Below are positions 34,810 through 44,519 of a stretch of DNA of 64,000 nt, one piece after another; position 1 is the first letter of the stretch; each line of letters begins with the position of its first letter. Position numbers and translations under genes: made by a program. Source of the stretch: Perkinsus olseni (lineage: Eukaryota; Perkinsozoa; Perkinsida); the NCBI GenBank assembly GCA_013115125.1, contig JABANN010000041.1, positions 1-64,000 of the forward strand, in the 5' to 3' direction. Below the pieces are notes generated by a model, which searched no databases, was not told where the DNA came from, and saw nothing but the letters and a program-made list of their open reading frames with translations.

Positions 34810-35309
34810 TTACGGTCGTGGTGAGAGCACGGCGGGGGGCAACTCGGCGGCAGAGCATTCCCCTTGAAGGGGGCAAACGAGAAGGCGGGGCCTGATCCTT
34901 GTCTCAATTGCATGTACCGTTCCACTGCGAGAATCGTTGGACACATCGTTGTGCATTGCGTTGAGAAGCTCCGTACGGGTTCTTAACGAAAGAGGGATAT
35001 CGGAGTTTTCTGAGCTGACTACCATCAAACTTATCGGCCCGTCGCCTTTTTTAAAGCCCACGAACGCTAAGTCACAATCTACCGCAGGGTGCGTTCACCG
35101 ACAGCTCTAGGGCTTCGAGTTGTACCAAACATTAGGGCGATGCGGTTAGAGAAAGCCGGCTGAGGGCCCGTGAGAAGCTGAATATGCCGAGCACATGCAC
35201 CGTCCTCGACTGGTTTACCACCAACGAACGGTTCTACAACGTGGGAGTGAATCAATCTCGAAGTACGACTGCTAAGGTCATTGCCCCCTAATGGAACTAA
35301 TAAGCGCAA
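34810..35309 (-). CDS. Possible two-exon hypothetical gene
   Basis: Two minus-strand frames join in phase across a very short (32 nt) GT-AG intron near 35094-35063: an upstream part with VGGKPVEDGACARHIQLL and a downstream part reading AFVGFKKGDGPISLMVVSS and ending VLSPRP. No ATG is present at the upstream end, so a further exon would be needed. It lies convergent with the phosphatase gene, 22 bases from its stop. No family recognised, and one or both frames may be chance. Confidence 0.25.
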
Positions 35310-35505
35310 CTCGAGAGATCAAAGCAGACATCAGTAACATTCTCACATAGCATCATAATGTAACATGTGTTATCTACCAACACGCTCACCCAAAGTTCAG
35401 GGCCTCCAAGGGCCCGTACGAGCGGGGTATCAACAGAGCAACAGGTGCATTCACTGATCAAGCAACTATAAGACACACCCCGGCCACGATTGAAACAAGG
35501 GTATC

Positions 35506-36018
35506 CTAGCCGTTCTCTTCACGCTGAAGCACACAGCTTCCAGAAGGGGAGGAAGGGGAGGAGCTCTCCGGCTTGGACCCTCGCGGCCGCGGAGTGGATC
35601 GAGATGTCACGCTGATAGTCGAGCACCATCGCGGCTTCGGCATAGGACGCGGTTCGATGATCCTTGAGATAGATCGCCCTGGCTTTGGTGTAGGGCGCCT
35701 CCATCGCGGCCTTGGAGTGGGGCGGAGACTAACTCGCGGTTTCGGAGTAGGTCGCGATCTGGCAGCGTTTGGGGTGAGATGGAGCATCATACTGGTGAGG
35801 TTCATGTACGTGTAGTAGGCGCGGAAGAAAGGATGCCCCAGACACGACAGATCGTTATCGTCCACGAGAAGATCCAGCACAGACTCTTCAGACCAGCACT
35901 CGCGTATGTAGTGTTTCGGATAGATCCTTATAGGTGTGGGCCGCGAACCCGAACTGTCAATGAGGTGAAAGCCCAATATGGGGAGGTAATCGCGAAATGG
36001 TGTTGACGACCAAACCAC
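35506..36018 (-). pseudogene. C-terminal fragment of a pepsin-like aspartic protease with Pro/Arg repeat tail
   Basis: The readable part begins with IRIYPKHYIRECWSEESVL and CLGHPFFRAYYTYMNLTSM. That matches the end of pepsin-family proteases and closely resembles the LGVPFFRAYFTHFDLENST end of the complete protease at 44.5-45.7 kb. The two catalytic DTG motifs and the N-terminal lobe were not found in the 1.6 kb upstream, so this looks like a truncated copy, though an unrecognised exon structure cannot be excluded. After the protease end come about six RPTPKPR-type units, then a serine-rich end. The host-gene remnant is in the same orientation as its intact relative. Confidence 0.5.
35570..35770. 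repeat. Minisatellite of ~24-36 nt units (RPTPKPR coding repeat)
   Basis: On the plus strand the pattern GGCTTCGG-(C/A)-(A/T)TAGG-(A/T)CGC recurs about five to six times with small changes. In the minus frame it encodes Arg-Pro-Thr-Pro-(Lys/Arg)-Pro-(Arg/Gly). Degenerate copies suggest slippage or unequal exchange. Confidence 0.6.
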
Positions 36019-37669
36019 CCCCCGGTTATCGAACCATAAGGGTTGCAGCGTGGCTCAGGTCGCCGGGGTATAGTAATATTGCCGCGGAGAAGCGCCGTCA
36101 TTTTACTTCGGTAACATCTTGCTTAGATAATCTTAGGCGACTGACCAGTATTGATGGCCCAATGGGCCAGGCCCATAGTGGGTGCCATTGCTAAGCTTAG
36201 TGAGCATTCGATATGCACACTCGAGGCTCATGGTCCATGAGCCATGGATCTTGAGGTAGTGGCTCCACTGATGTCACCGGTTGAAGTCCGACCCGAGTTG
36301 CTGATCCGCAAGCTGACAGACTGATGATACATCGGGCTAGACTGGTTCGTGTCTGATCCTTCGGCCTCAGGAGTGTGGGATAGAAACTACATTGAACTAC
36401 GGAACTAGGAACCTCAGCTATTTGCCGTGAAAGCGCGGCCTGGTGATACCTGATGATATCCGGGAGATTACTATACCACCGTCTTTCGCGGTGGCCAGAG
36501 CAATATCCGCTATAGAATATCGTCGTGTCGCTGAAAGGACTTCCAGATCGGGCACCCTGCTCTACATACACTGTGTACGGTACACATCATCTTCTCACGC
36601 ATGCACGGATGGTAGGTCGCTCTTTAGTTTCCGGTATCATACCAGATATATAGTAATACCGGCGGTATTCAGCTGAGGTTGACAAGTAAGCCTTTAGAAA
36701 TTGGTAATTGTGGATAATAGTAGTTATTATTTCGGTAGTTATTATATTTGTCGGTTGTAGTAGTTCATGGTAATAGAAAGTGTACATTACATACCACTAG
36801 TAGATTATAATACTTGATAATTATATGTAATAATAACAGATAATGATACTAGTGCATTACTGTGTAATAATAGATACCATAAGTAGATAATTTCTCCCCT
36901 CTCGGACATAACTACTGGTTTAACTCAAGGCCCTATTTGAACTACAAATTTTGTAGGGCTCACCAGCGAGTACATACAACCCCAGGCATCTTCCGGGAAG
37001 ATTCTTCCCGCATATTTACACGAACGGTTCGTCTACATATGCGGGTTCGTGACGAACCCCGTTACATCTCCGTGGAAGGGAGTCGTTTCACGTTTTCATC
37101 GTGGCTTGTCGACGACAAGTTATCGTGTCGTGCGTTGCGTTCAACTCAGCGAGGGTGGAGAGAGGCGCGATTCCAAAAACGGACAGATTGAAAACGCAAC
37201 ACCTCCCCCCTGGAATCAAATACTTAATCCACTTTCTTACCATAATTAACGAGTCGTTAATATCGACTTAGCCCAGCGGCGCTGGGTCAGCGCCAACTCC
37301 TTCTTATCACAGCAAGATGAGATCAGCGGTATAAACAACCGAAGAACTACCACGAACTCTCAACTTACACTCAAACTCACTTAAACCATGAACTTTATAT
37401 ACATCGTCTTCTGATGTAGAGTGGTTACTGTAAAGCCTTCTCTGGCTGTGACTCTACGCTCCCAGCTGTCTTGATCGCCGCGATGAAAACTCTACAATCA
37501 TCACATAATAAGGACAAATAGCGAATCGCTATGTTAAAACTTTACGTTATCCCTTTACGCTTGCCATCATTGTCTTCGAAGTTTTACACATTTACCATCC
37601 TCGCACACACGTATACCCCTTTGCAAGCGGATAACATTGGCTGAGTTGTGGTACGACGCTTCTGCACGC
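36019..37669. other. Long gene-free spacer, AT-rich centre and hairpin-rich right part
   Basis: About 1.6 kb without a convincing frame. Around 36660-36900 it is very AT-rich, with many TAAT/TTATTA words, unlike the surrounding near-balanced DNA. From 36960 to 37140 it holds several short perfect inverted repeats, for example CTTGTCGACGACAAG and GGGTTCGTGACGAACCC. It probably includes the promoter of the nucleoside transporter. Confidence 0.55.
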
Positions 37670-37858
37670 ATGGGCATGTCGCTGAAATTTGGGGATTTTT
37701 CTGGGGCGAGCGCTCCGCGCTCGCTGTTACTTGTAACTGTTTTACTCCTTACGCTGTTTCTTGAGTCGCTGGAATTTGGATTCGCTGGAATTTGGGCCAG
37801 CCGTTCTGTGCGACTGACACAGCGCGAGACTATCAGGCGCCCTTTTCCGCTCTATCCA

Positions 37859-39121
37859 ATGACAGAGTCGTTAAGCAAGAGCCCGTCGCCGCGGATTGGC
37901 ACGCACTCCACTTTGTCCGACCAGAGCCCGACAGAACCAGTCGTGCGGGTTGACGTATGGCTGTGCGCACAGTTCTGCTTCATCGGTGTGGTGGCTCTTC
38001 TCGGGTGGAACTTCATCTTGGGCGAGCTCGGGGTTCTGATAGACGCATTTGGAGCCCCTTATGGTACCTGGGTCTCTATGTGCTACTCTCTGCTCATCAA
38101 CGCTGGTCAGCTCCTACTCGTATTCATCGGCAACAAGTTTCGCTTCGCTCCAAGGTTCGACGTAGGATGCATTGGTATGGGAACTTCTCAAATACTCATC
38201 GCCATCGTTGCCGTGACTTGGGCTCGGTCCAGCCAAACAGCGGGTTTTGTCATGGGTTGTATTCTTATTGGTGTCTTCGGTTTCTCTAACGCTATGATGG
38301 AGTCCTCTATGTTCGGCCTTGCTGCCATGTGCGAGGCCCGATGCATGACGTGGATCATGGTCGGGGAAGGCCTCGCCGGGATAGTCCAGCTACCATTGAA
38401 TCTGCTTGTTAAAGTCGTCTTGGAGTCCATGAACATAAGTAATGTCCCTTACACGAAATTAGTCGTCTTCTTCGCAATCTCCATGCTCATAAACTACTCA
38501 ATCGTCCCCGTGTTCCGTTGGTGTACCATGAAACATCCCTACATGCAACATGTCTTCGCAGTGGAACGTGGCCGAGAGAAATTCAGTCTCAGCCAGTCTC
38601 TGCAAAGGCCACTACGTTCGATCCTCAGAGACACTCTCCCGCAGGCGTTCAACGCCTGGATAAACTTCGTTGTAACGTTTGTCGTCTTTCCCTGGTTGGT
38701 GTTCCGAATGCCGCCCTCCAACCTCAGTGTTGCCGACTTCGGAGCGTATGTCGTGTACACTTTCCAAGTTTTTGATACTATCGGTAGGCTCGCGCCGAGC
38801 CTGAGCATAAGACTTGGCAAGAGAGCAGTTCGATGGGCAACTCTCTCGCGGGTCATATTCATCCCAATTTTTTTCCTCTGTGTACATGTCAACGTACCAC
38901 CGTTTAATCAAGATTGGTTTCGATTCGTTGTGATGGCCTTGCTGGCTCTCACCAACGGTGTATGTATAACATGGATCATGATACACGGACCGACACAGGT
39001 GCCTGAGGATCGTCAGGAGGAGCAAGAGGTGGCTGGTTACACGATGGCTTTCGCTCTCATTAACGGTATATTTATCGGTTCGCTTCTGGCGACGCTCATT
39101 GAGGCAGTCGGGCCGTACTGA
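37859..39121 (+). CDS. Equilibrative nucleoside transporter (SLC29/ENT family)
   Basis: One exon, about 420 residues from ATG 37859. Around ten to eleven hydrophobic segments are visible, starting with VWLCAQFCFIGVVALLGWNF, and GLAAMCEARCMTWIMVGEGL and PWLVFRMPPSN lie in positions typical of ENTs. The C-terminus ends with a helix GIFIGSLLATLIEAV. ENTs carry nucleosides or bases across membranes by facilitated diffusion or proton coupling, which purine-auxotrophic parasites depend on. The frame stays open upstream to ATG 37670, which would add a hydrophobic, repeat-like N-terminus; the shorter form fits the family better. No introns, unlike most neighbours. Confidence 0.85.
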   Translation: MTESLSKSPSPRIGTHSTLSDQSPTEPVVRVDVWLCAQFCFIGVVALLGWNFILGELGVLIDAFGAPYGTWVSMCYSLLINAGQLLLVFIGNKFRFAPRFDVGCIGMGTSQILIAIVAVTWARSSQTAGFVMGCILIGVFGFSNAMMESSMFGLAAMCEARCMTWIMVGEGLAGIVQLPLNLLVKVVLESMNISNVPYTKLVVFFAISMLINYSIVPVFRWCTMKHPYMQHVFAVERGREKFSLSQSLQRPLRSILRDTLPQAFNAWINFVVTFVVFPWLVFRMPPSNLSVADFGAYVVYTFQVFDTIGRLAPSLSIRLGKRAVRWATLSRVIFIPIFFLCVHVNVPPFNQDWFRFVVMALLALTNGVCITWIMIHGPTQVPEDRQEEQEVAGYTMAFALINGIFIGSLLATLIEAVGPY

Positions 39122-39232
39122 GCCCGAGCTACCATTTTCCGCTTAGTCGGATTTTCAATGTCCTCTCTGCGTTGCCGTTGGTCAGTGCGGGCAGCCGAAT
39201 GGTGAGCGCAGTTTTGTTGAGCCCAATGCCTC

Positions 39233-39535
39233 ATGCCGATTAAAATCAAGTACCCCAAAATCAACGGCAGGGTCATGGAAGCTGCCGCGAAAAGTATACG
39301 GAGAAGCTTCAAAGTCCCTGAATCGATCTCAGGGAAGTTGAAGGCCTTTGGGAGAACAGACACTGGTGCAAGAGTCAGCGAGAGCTGGGCTCATACTAAG
39401 CAGGCGGCGTATGACGCATACATCAAGAATCCAGCCTGTTACCGAGGGGGAGGCGGAAGCATCCACACTAGAGGGAAACCGGGCACACCATCGTACTACA
39501 GATCTATCCACCCTCAACGTATAACCTACCAGTAA
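39233..39535 (+). CDS. Small basic hypothetical protein (100 residues)
   Basis: A frame from ATG 39233 reads MPIKIKYPKINGRVMEAAAK, then SIRRSFKVPESISGKLKAFG, with a Lys/Arg-rich body and no membrane segment. The strand opposite is also open across 39037-39363 and would encode a helix-rich piece, but has no ATG. The plus frame is the better candidate, yet it could be chance. Confidence 0.35.
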   Translation: MPIKIKYPKINGRVMEAAAKSIRRSFKVPESISGKLKAFGRTDTGARVSESWAHTKQAAYDAYIKNPACYRGGGGSIHTRGKPGTPSYYRSIHPQRITYQ

Positions 39536-39738
39536 TAAGCGGCGGGGGCCGCGCACTCTCCCGTGTCCTGCGGCTATGGCCTTAGCTGAAGTCTCGTCAT
39601 CGTCAGCATTCGAATTTCAGTGGAATCGGCGCAGTAGATTCAACGGAGCAAAGTGACACCTTCACGACCTGCATTGGCCTCTTTTCATTGAGAAGTTCTC
39701 AAAGATAGAAATTTGGGTTAACCATTAAGGGTGAAATT

Positions 39739-40005
39739 ATGAATCGATTCGCCGTTATTCTCTCATCGCGATATTATCGGAGGTTGATAATTGGCAGATC
39801 GATTGGCTTCTTCAGGCGGCAGAGCTTGATTGTCGGCGGAGTAACTTTGGCAACGGCGATAGTCCTCTTCATGATGATCAAGTTCCGCTTCAACGACACG
39901 CATCGACAGAAGGAATATGATGAGTTCCTCGCCAACCGATCTGCCATTCCGATGCCGCGTGGCCAAGCGAGAAGGGTCCACGAGCCGTTTTATAAGGACT
40001 CATGA
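39739..40005 (+). CDS. Small single-helix membrane protein (88 residues)
   Basis: ATG 39739 to stop 40005. The N-terminus is strongly basic (YYRRLIIGRSIGFFRRQ) and followed by one membrane helix, LIVGGVTLATAIVLFMMIKF, then a charged tail with RQKEYDEFLANRSAIPMPRG. This plan is common in small mitochondrial inner-membrane subunits (cytochrome oxidase, assembly factors). No exact family is recognised. A clear leader without competing frames precedes it. Confidence 0.55.
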   Translation: MNRFAVILSSRYYRRLIIGRSIGFFRRQSLIVGGVTLATAIVLFMMIKFRFNDTHRQKEYDEFLANRSAIPMPRGQARRVHEPFYKDS

Positions 40006-41507
40006 CAATGATAGTTTCAGCAATGGGACGGGTGCAGTGTTGTGGTAGTAGAAGAATGTGTGTACAACTCGGCTGTAGGGTACGGGATAGGGACGATCGG
40101 TCTCGATCTTGCTAGGCATAGTTCAGCACAGTAGTGGATAGGTCCGTATTGACACGGCACATGATAACACGGGAAGTTTCGGGAGCGAGCCAAACACCAA
40201 GCTCTAGAACAGGGGCTGCCTACAGGTGCCTCTGGGAAACGCGTACATGAGGGCCAGACTGACGCGATTGGTCGCCCAGGGCGACTCGCCCTTCGTCATG
40301 TACTCTCATCGAAGATCCTTTGACGAGTTCATGGGTGCTCGGCATGAGGATGCATCTGCCTCCTGGCTTGTGGGGTTGCGGAAACTGTAGACGTTCGTCG
40401 CCATTGCCTCTCATTCTCGCGACTGGGTTTGCCGACTTGTTAACAGGTGCCGTGCGGAGGGCCGTATTCCTGTCATCTCGGGGGCTCATACAGCATTGAG
40501 TTGGAAACGACGTCGTTTTATGATCGAATTCTAAACCTGTCAATCTGCTGCATACGCGGAACAGAACGTTGCCAAGAAAGCCTTCAGAATCCTTGCGTGG
40601 CGGAGCTCGGGCCGCATCAAGAGTCGGGCTCCTGCATCAAGGAACTCTATGCTCAATGACGTCGGATCTTCTCGGCTATCCCCAGCTATCCCTGTGATCC
40701 CGGAGGGCCCACCCCGTGATGCACACTCCCGCCTTGGTAGTCGGCGACCTCAACGGACGCGTAGTTGCCTTGATCCAAGTCAGCGGACTTGTTCAGGACT
40801 AACGGAATATCGAGATGCGCTGTCTCGCAATCAGTCGGATGATGAATCGCGGGTGCAAGCACAGGATTCAGCGTTCCCAGGTGTAATAGATGCTTCGCAG
40901 CACCACACATGCCGAAGTGTGAACCGCAGCCCTCTGTTGAGTGACTCAACTTGTGTCTATTCTTTTCGCGCACAAAAACTCGAAGGTGGCAACGAAGGTG
41001 TTCTGGCCTGTCTCAGAGCCGGGTCGAATCACCCAGTAAGTCGCCAGTCGTCTTCTGGTATTCTCCAAACCAAGAACCATTCCCGACTCCACCGTTCGTT
41101 AACATCGAGCTAACATGAAACCTGTTCATGCCAACTCAACGGAAAACTGCAGCCTCGCCTGGCGGAGGCGAGACGGCGCAGATCAGTCTCCTCATGGATT
41201 CGGAGACACCGATCTCTGTAGTGGCCGCGAATGACTAGTGATAGCGATATCGCTGGCTATTCTTTCGACGGCATCGACTTCGTTGAAGCTGCACATCCTG
41301 CATCAGGGGACCGATCCTCAGCAGCCTCAGCCGAGCATCGGCCACCGTTGCGTTTGCCCGATCGGGCATCTGTCGCTCCCGCTAGCTACGCTGGCCCGCC
41401 CAGAAGCGGCCTCGGCAGTGGTAACTCGCGTGTAAGAGCGTGTGGTCGGTTTGCAATATGGTAAGCTCTATCCGCATCCTTGTCCTAACCCTATCCATAT
41501 CTACGCA
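40006..41507. other. Stretch with only weak coding signals
   Basis: A frame at ~40240-40385 reads NAYMRARLTRLVAQGDSPFV and another at ~40450-40535 reads RCRAEGRIPVISGAHTALSW. Both look protein-like and could be exons of one plus-strand gene, but no joint was found. From 40540 to 41200 frames are poor, and from 41231 a short frame may be a leader of the secreted-protein family. Nothing else is recognised. Confidence 0.3.
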
Positions 41508-42367
41508 ATGGTTGCCCTCGTTCACACTCTCCTATTGGTCCCCTCGGCCGTTGCACTACAGTCGACTAGAGTCGAACAACCTGAGGTAATCGCTGCTGTG
41601 GAACCGCCCAGGAGAATCCTTGGCGACTCCCGCTCAGGTGGGAATGCCGGAGGCTAATACGATTGATAGCCTGCAGGCTCAAGTCTCCGGGCTGAGCTAT
41701 AACGTTGATCAGCTGAACAAGATGGTGGCTAGGCTGAGCATTCAAGTGCCTGAGTTGATCGCTCACACCGGGAAGGTGAGATTGAGGCTTTGTTCTGCGT
41801 GGCCGGCATGCAGTCTTTCAGTCTTTCAGACGACTGCGTCGTGGGGTTCGTTCTGTATGGGATCGTATGCAGACGGCGTCTCAAGCGTGTCCAAAAAGGA
41901 TGATGGCTCATATTCCGCTAGTTGGTCTGGGCGCGGACCACACCACAAAGAAATTAAGCTGCATTGGTGATACTCGTGACCAGTTTTCCCTGGTTTGGCT
42001 CTGCTAGTGTACCATGGGCTTAGTCGATTTGGACGCCGTCGTCAGGACAGCAGACGGCGAGACGATGGATATTTCCTTCGAGGACTACAAAACTAGACTC
42101 CAGGGCGAACTCATTGGGCCAACTGAGAAAATCGAAGCGGCCTTCTTCGGAGTGAATCCTTTTCCTAACCTCTTGAGTAAGATCAGACCGAATCTTGACT
42201 CCGAGGTGACGGACGCTGTGTGTAGGCACCTAATCCACGGAGCCATGGAGTTGAACTCGGAGGACTGGCCGGCGGGGAGAGGCTGGATCAAAGAGTTCTT
42301 GGATGATAAGATGAATGAAGCTTTTGTGATCATCGAGAGACATGGAGGAACTGTGGAGGATTTATGA
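41508..42367 (+). CDS. Predicted secreted coiled-coil protein, tandem family copy 1
   Basis: Four exons. Exon 1 from ATG 41508 encodes a signal peptide, MVALVHTLLLVPSAVALQ. After a short intron ending ~41638, exon 2 reads VGMPEANTIDSLQAQVSGLS and continues as a heptad coil (LNKMVARLSIQVPELI). Exon 3 (~41829-41968) has SFCMGSYADGVSSVSKKDDG and ends KLHC across the junction. Exon 4 (~42008-42367) carries the conserved domain: DGETMDISFEDYKT, FFGVNPFPNLLSKIRP and EFLDDKMNEAFVIIERHGGT. The protein should be exported. Its function is unknown to me; the second copy directly follows, in the same orientation and with the same exon plan. Confidence 0.65.
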
Positions 42368-42840
42368 GCAACTCCAAAAGGCTTATCATGTTGTCCATGT
42401 TCATCTGAACTGTCTTCTGAGTGGATGCGTTCAACCAATGCAACGCGGATTATTTTTTGTCCAACTTCACTAAGTCACGGAAATCTGATTGACATCGTAA
42501 GGGATTTGGATTTGTGGGAAAGGATTGATCGGTCGACCCCTTGTCAGTGACAATTTGTCACGAGTAGTCTGCCCACACTCCCCTCCCAACTCGTGGTTGA
42601 CGTCGGCCACGCTTTTGTCCAGAAGGCGATCTCATTACAAGACGTAGATCTAAACTAATCGATAGAGCCTGCATCCTTTCGATTTAGTATCTCTACTTTC
42701 TGTCAACCTGGGCGCCCTCTGAGTTCGCCATCCTGTCACTGAACCGTAATGGCTTCTCAAAACAACCCATCTCCCTGAGAAGAGCCTGTTCCAGGTGTTC
42801 CAGTCAGCCGACTGCAGTATCGCTTCGCTTTCCCCTACTA

Positions 42841-43721
42841 ATGGTCGCCCTCGGCGTTCACTGTGCCTTGTTGATGATGTTGGCTCCAAAGGCTGTCATT
42901 TCCTTGCAGGCCGCTGGGCGCAAACGGCCTCGGGTAATCGTCCTAATGGGATAGCCTAGGCGCGACCTAACTGACTTTTCCTCAGGTCGAAATTCCTTTG
43001 GCAGATGTGCCTCAAAGCTTGGAGGCCATAGCGTCCGAACTAGGCAAGAAAATGGACGCTCGGCTGTCCGAGCTGAGCAGTGACGTGGCTATGCTCAACG
43101 AGCAAGTGACTAGGTTGAGCACCTTCACCCGGAAAGTACGAGCTCGGCACCGTTCTCTTACAATGATGATTGCCGGGCCATCATCCCTTCCAGATTTCCA
43201 ACCAAAACTCATTCTGCCAGGAGGATTCTGCAAACGGTGTGTTAACGGCGATGAAGGTTGGGAGTGGTGGATATACCGTTGAATGGTGGGAAACGGGACC
43301 ACAATGGGAGAACAAAATCGACGTGCACTGGTGATATCCATAGGGCTGAGCACCGGTGTTCAGTCGCTGTAATGCAGCATTTGTCACCGTCAGGGGAAAT
43401 GACGGAGAAACGATGACCCTCGAATTCATCGACCCCAAGGCTAATAGAAACGGATCGGTCAGCGGGCCGTGGAGGGGAATGAAAAGGGCCTTTTCAGGAG
43501 TCATTCCTTTCGCTAAGCGGTTAGACGAAATCAGGCTCAGAGTAACATCCAAGTTCACGCGGGCTGAGTGCAATGACCTGATTAAGGAAATCCAATCGAA
43601 TCCTCCGGACGGCTACCTACAGGGACCGAACTGGATGAACGTGTTCTTGAATGATAAGATGGATGCGGCTTTTGAACTAATACGGCAACATGGTGGAACT
43701 GTCACTTCTTTATCTTCCTGA
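42841..43721 (+). CDS. Predicted secreted coiled-coil protein, tandem family copy 2
   Basis: Same plan as copy 1. ATG 42841 opens a signal peptide MVALGVHCALLMMLAPKAVI followed by SLQ and an intron. Exon 2 (~42988-43133) reads VEIPLADVPQSLEAIASELG and a coil LSSDVAMLNEQVTRLS. Exon 3 (~43192-43333) has NSFCQEDSANGVLTAMKVGS, GGYTVEWWETGPQWENKI and then HC. The last exon (~43364-43721) reads NDGETMTLEF, FSGVIPFAKRLDEIR and VFLNDKMDAAFELIRQHGGT. Conserved cysteines (FC...HC) and the FL-DKM...HGGT block match copy 1; intron phases also agree. Divergence is considerable, so the duplication is not recent. Confidence 0.65.
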
Positions 43722-43748
43722 ACCAACTAGTGCCACCAAGAACCTATC

Positions 43749-44181
43749 ATGCTCATTGTGATGTTCGTGTCAATCAAATGTCCACTTGCGTTGAACGTTG
43801 GCTTGAAAGTTTCTGCATCGCACCGGAGGCCACATGCTGTGGTGTCGAGTCCGCAGATTTGTCGAGATTTGCACCAAGGGAACTCGAACTTGATGGATCA
43901 GTTGATTCCGCGAGCCTTTGTGATTCCCAGTGCCGCCACATGCGCTCCTAAACCGTCCTTAGATCACCTTAGGACGGCCTTGGCAGCCGAATGACCGAGA
44001 TGCCTCGTAACACGGAGGCTAGACTGGGTGAGCTGAGCCAACAAGTGCCAGAGATGACCACGTCCACTCGGAAAATGCGAACCCGATACCACCCTTCAAA
44101 GTCCGTGAGGTGTGTTTTGAGTTCCCTTAGAGTTGCTCCAATGTGTGGAGTAATCATACCAGCCCATCCTATTTCCGCGTG
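43749..44181 (+). pseudogene. Truncated third copy of the secreted coiled-coil family
   Basis: ATG 43749 opens MLIVMFVSIKCPLALNVGL, a plausible but weaker signal peptide. A coil-like segment at ~43990-44065 reads MPRNTEARLGELSQQVPEMT, then TSTRKMRTR, matching the corresponding exon of copies 1 and 2 (LSELSSDV...STFTRK). The two following exons with the cysteine-bearing and FL-DKM domains are not found before the protease gene begins at 44520 on the other strand. It therefore appears to be a remnant of a third tandem copy, or a shortened member. Confidence 0.45.
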
Positions 44182-44519
44182 ACCGAGTCTACGCCTAGTT
44201 CTGAGGACCTTCCTCACTAGAGTCCGATCGGTCGGTATCGATGGTCTCTGGATGATAGCGAAGGAAGGCGGCAAAAAACAGCGCGATCTCTCGTTCAAGT
44301 GAACTGCGTTCGTCGGTTTGTCGTCATCTGTTGGTTCAACATCTCTGTCCCCGGGACAGTCCCGTGGTCCGAAAGCGGTTAAAGTACGCACGGCATTGCA
44401 GCTGACTGCTCAGTCTAGTGAAGAGGACCTCATGGCATCGTAAATACACGAATACTCACTCAACAACATCTGCTTCGCCGTTAGTCTAATACACCAGCAC
44501 TGGATACATACAACCATGA

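Noticed and set aside
39037-39363. Minus-strand frame with a hydrophobic segment behind the nucleoside transporter
   Set aside because: No ATG, and it overlaps the transporter's end and the plus-strand small frame; probably a shadow.
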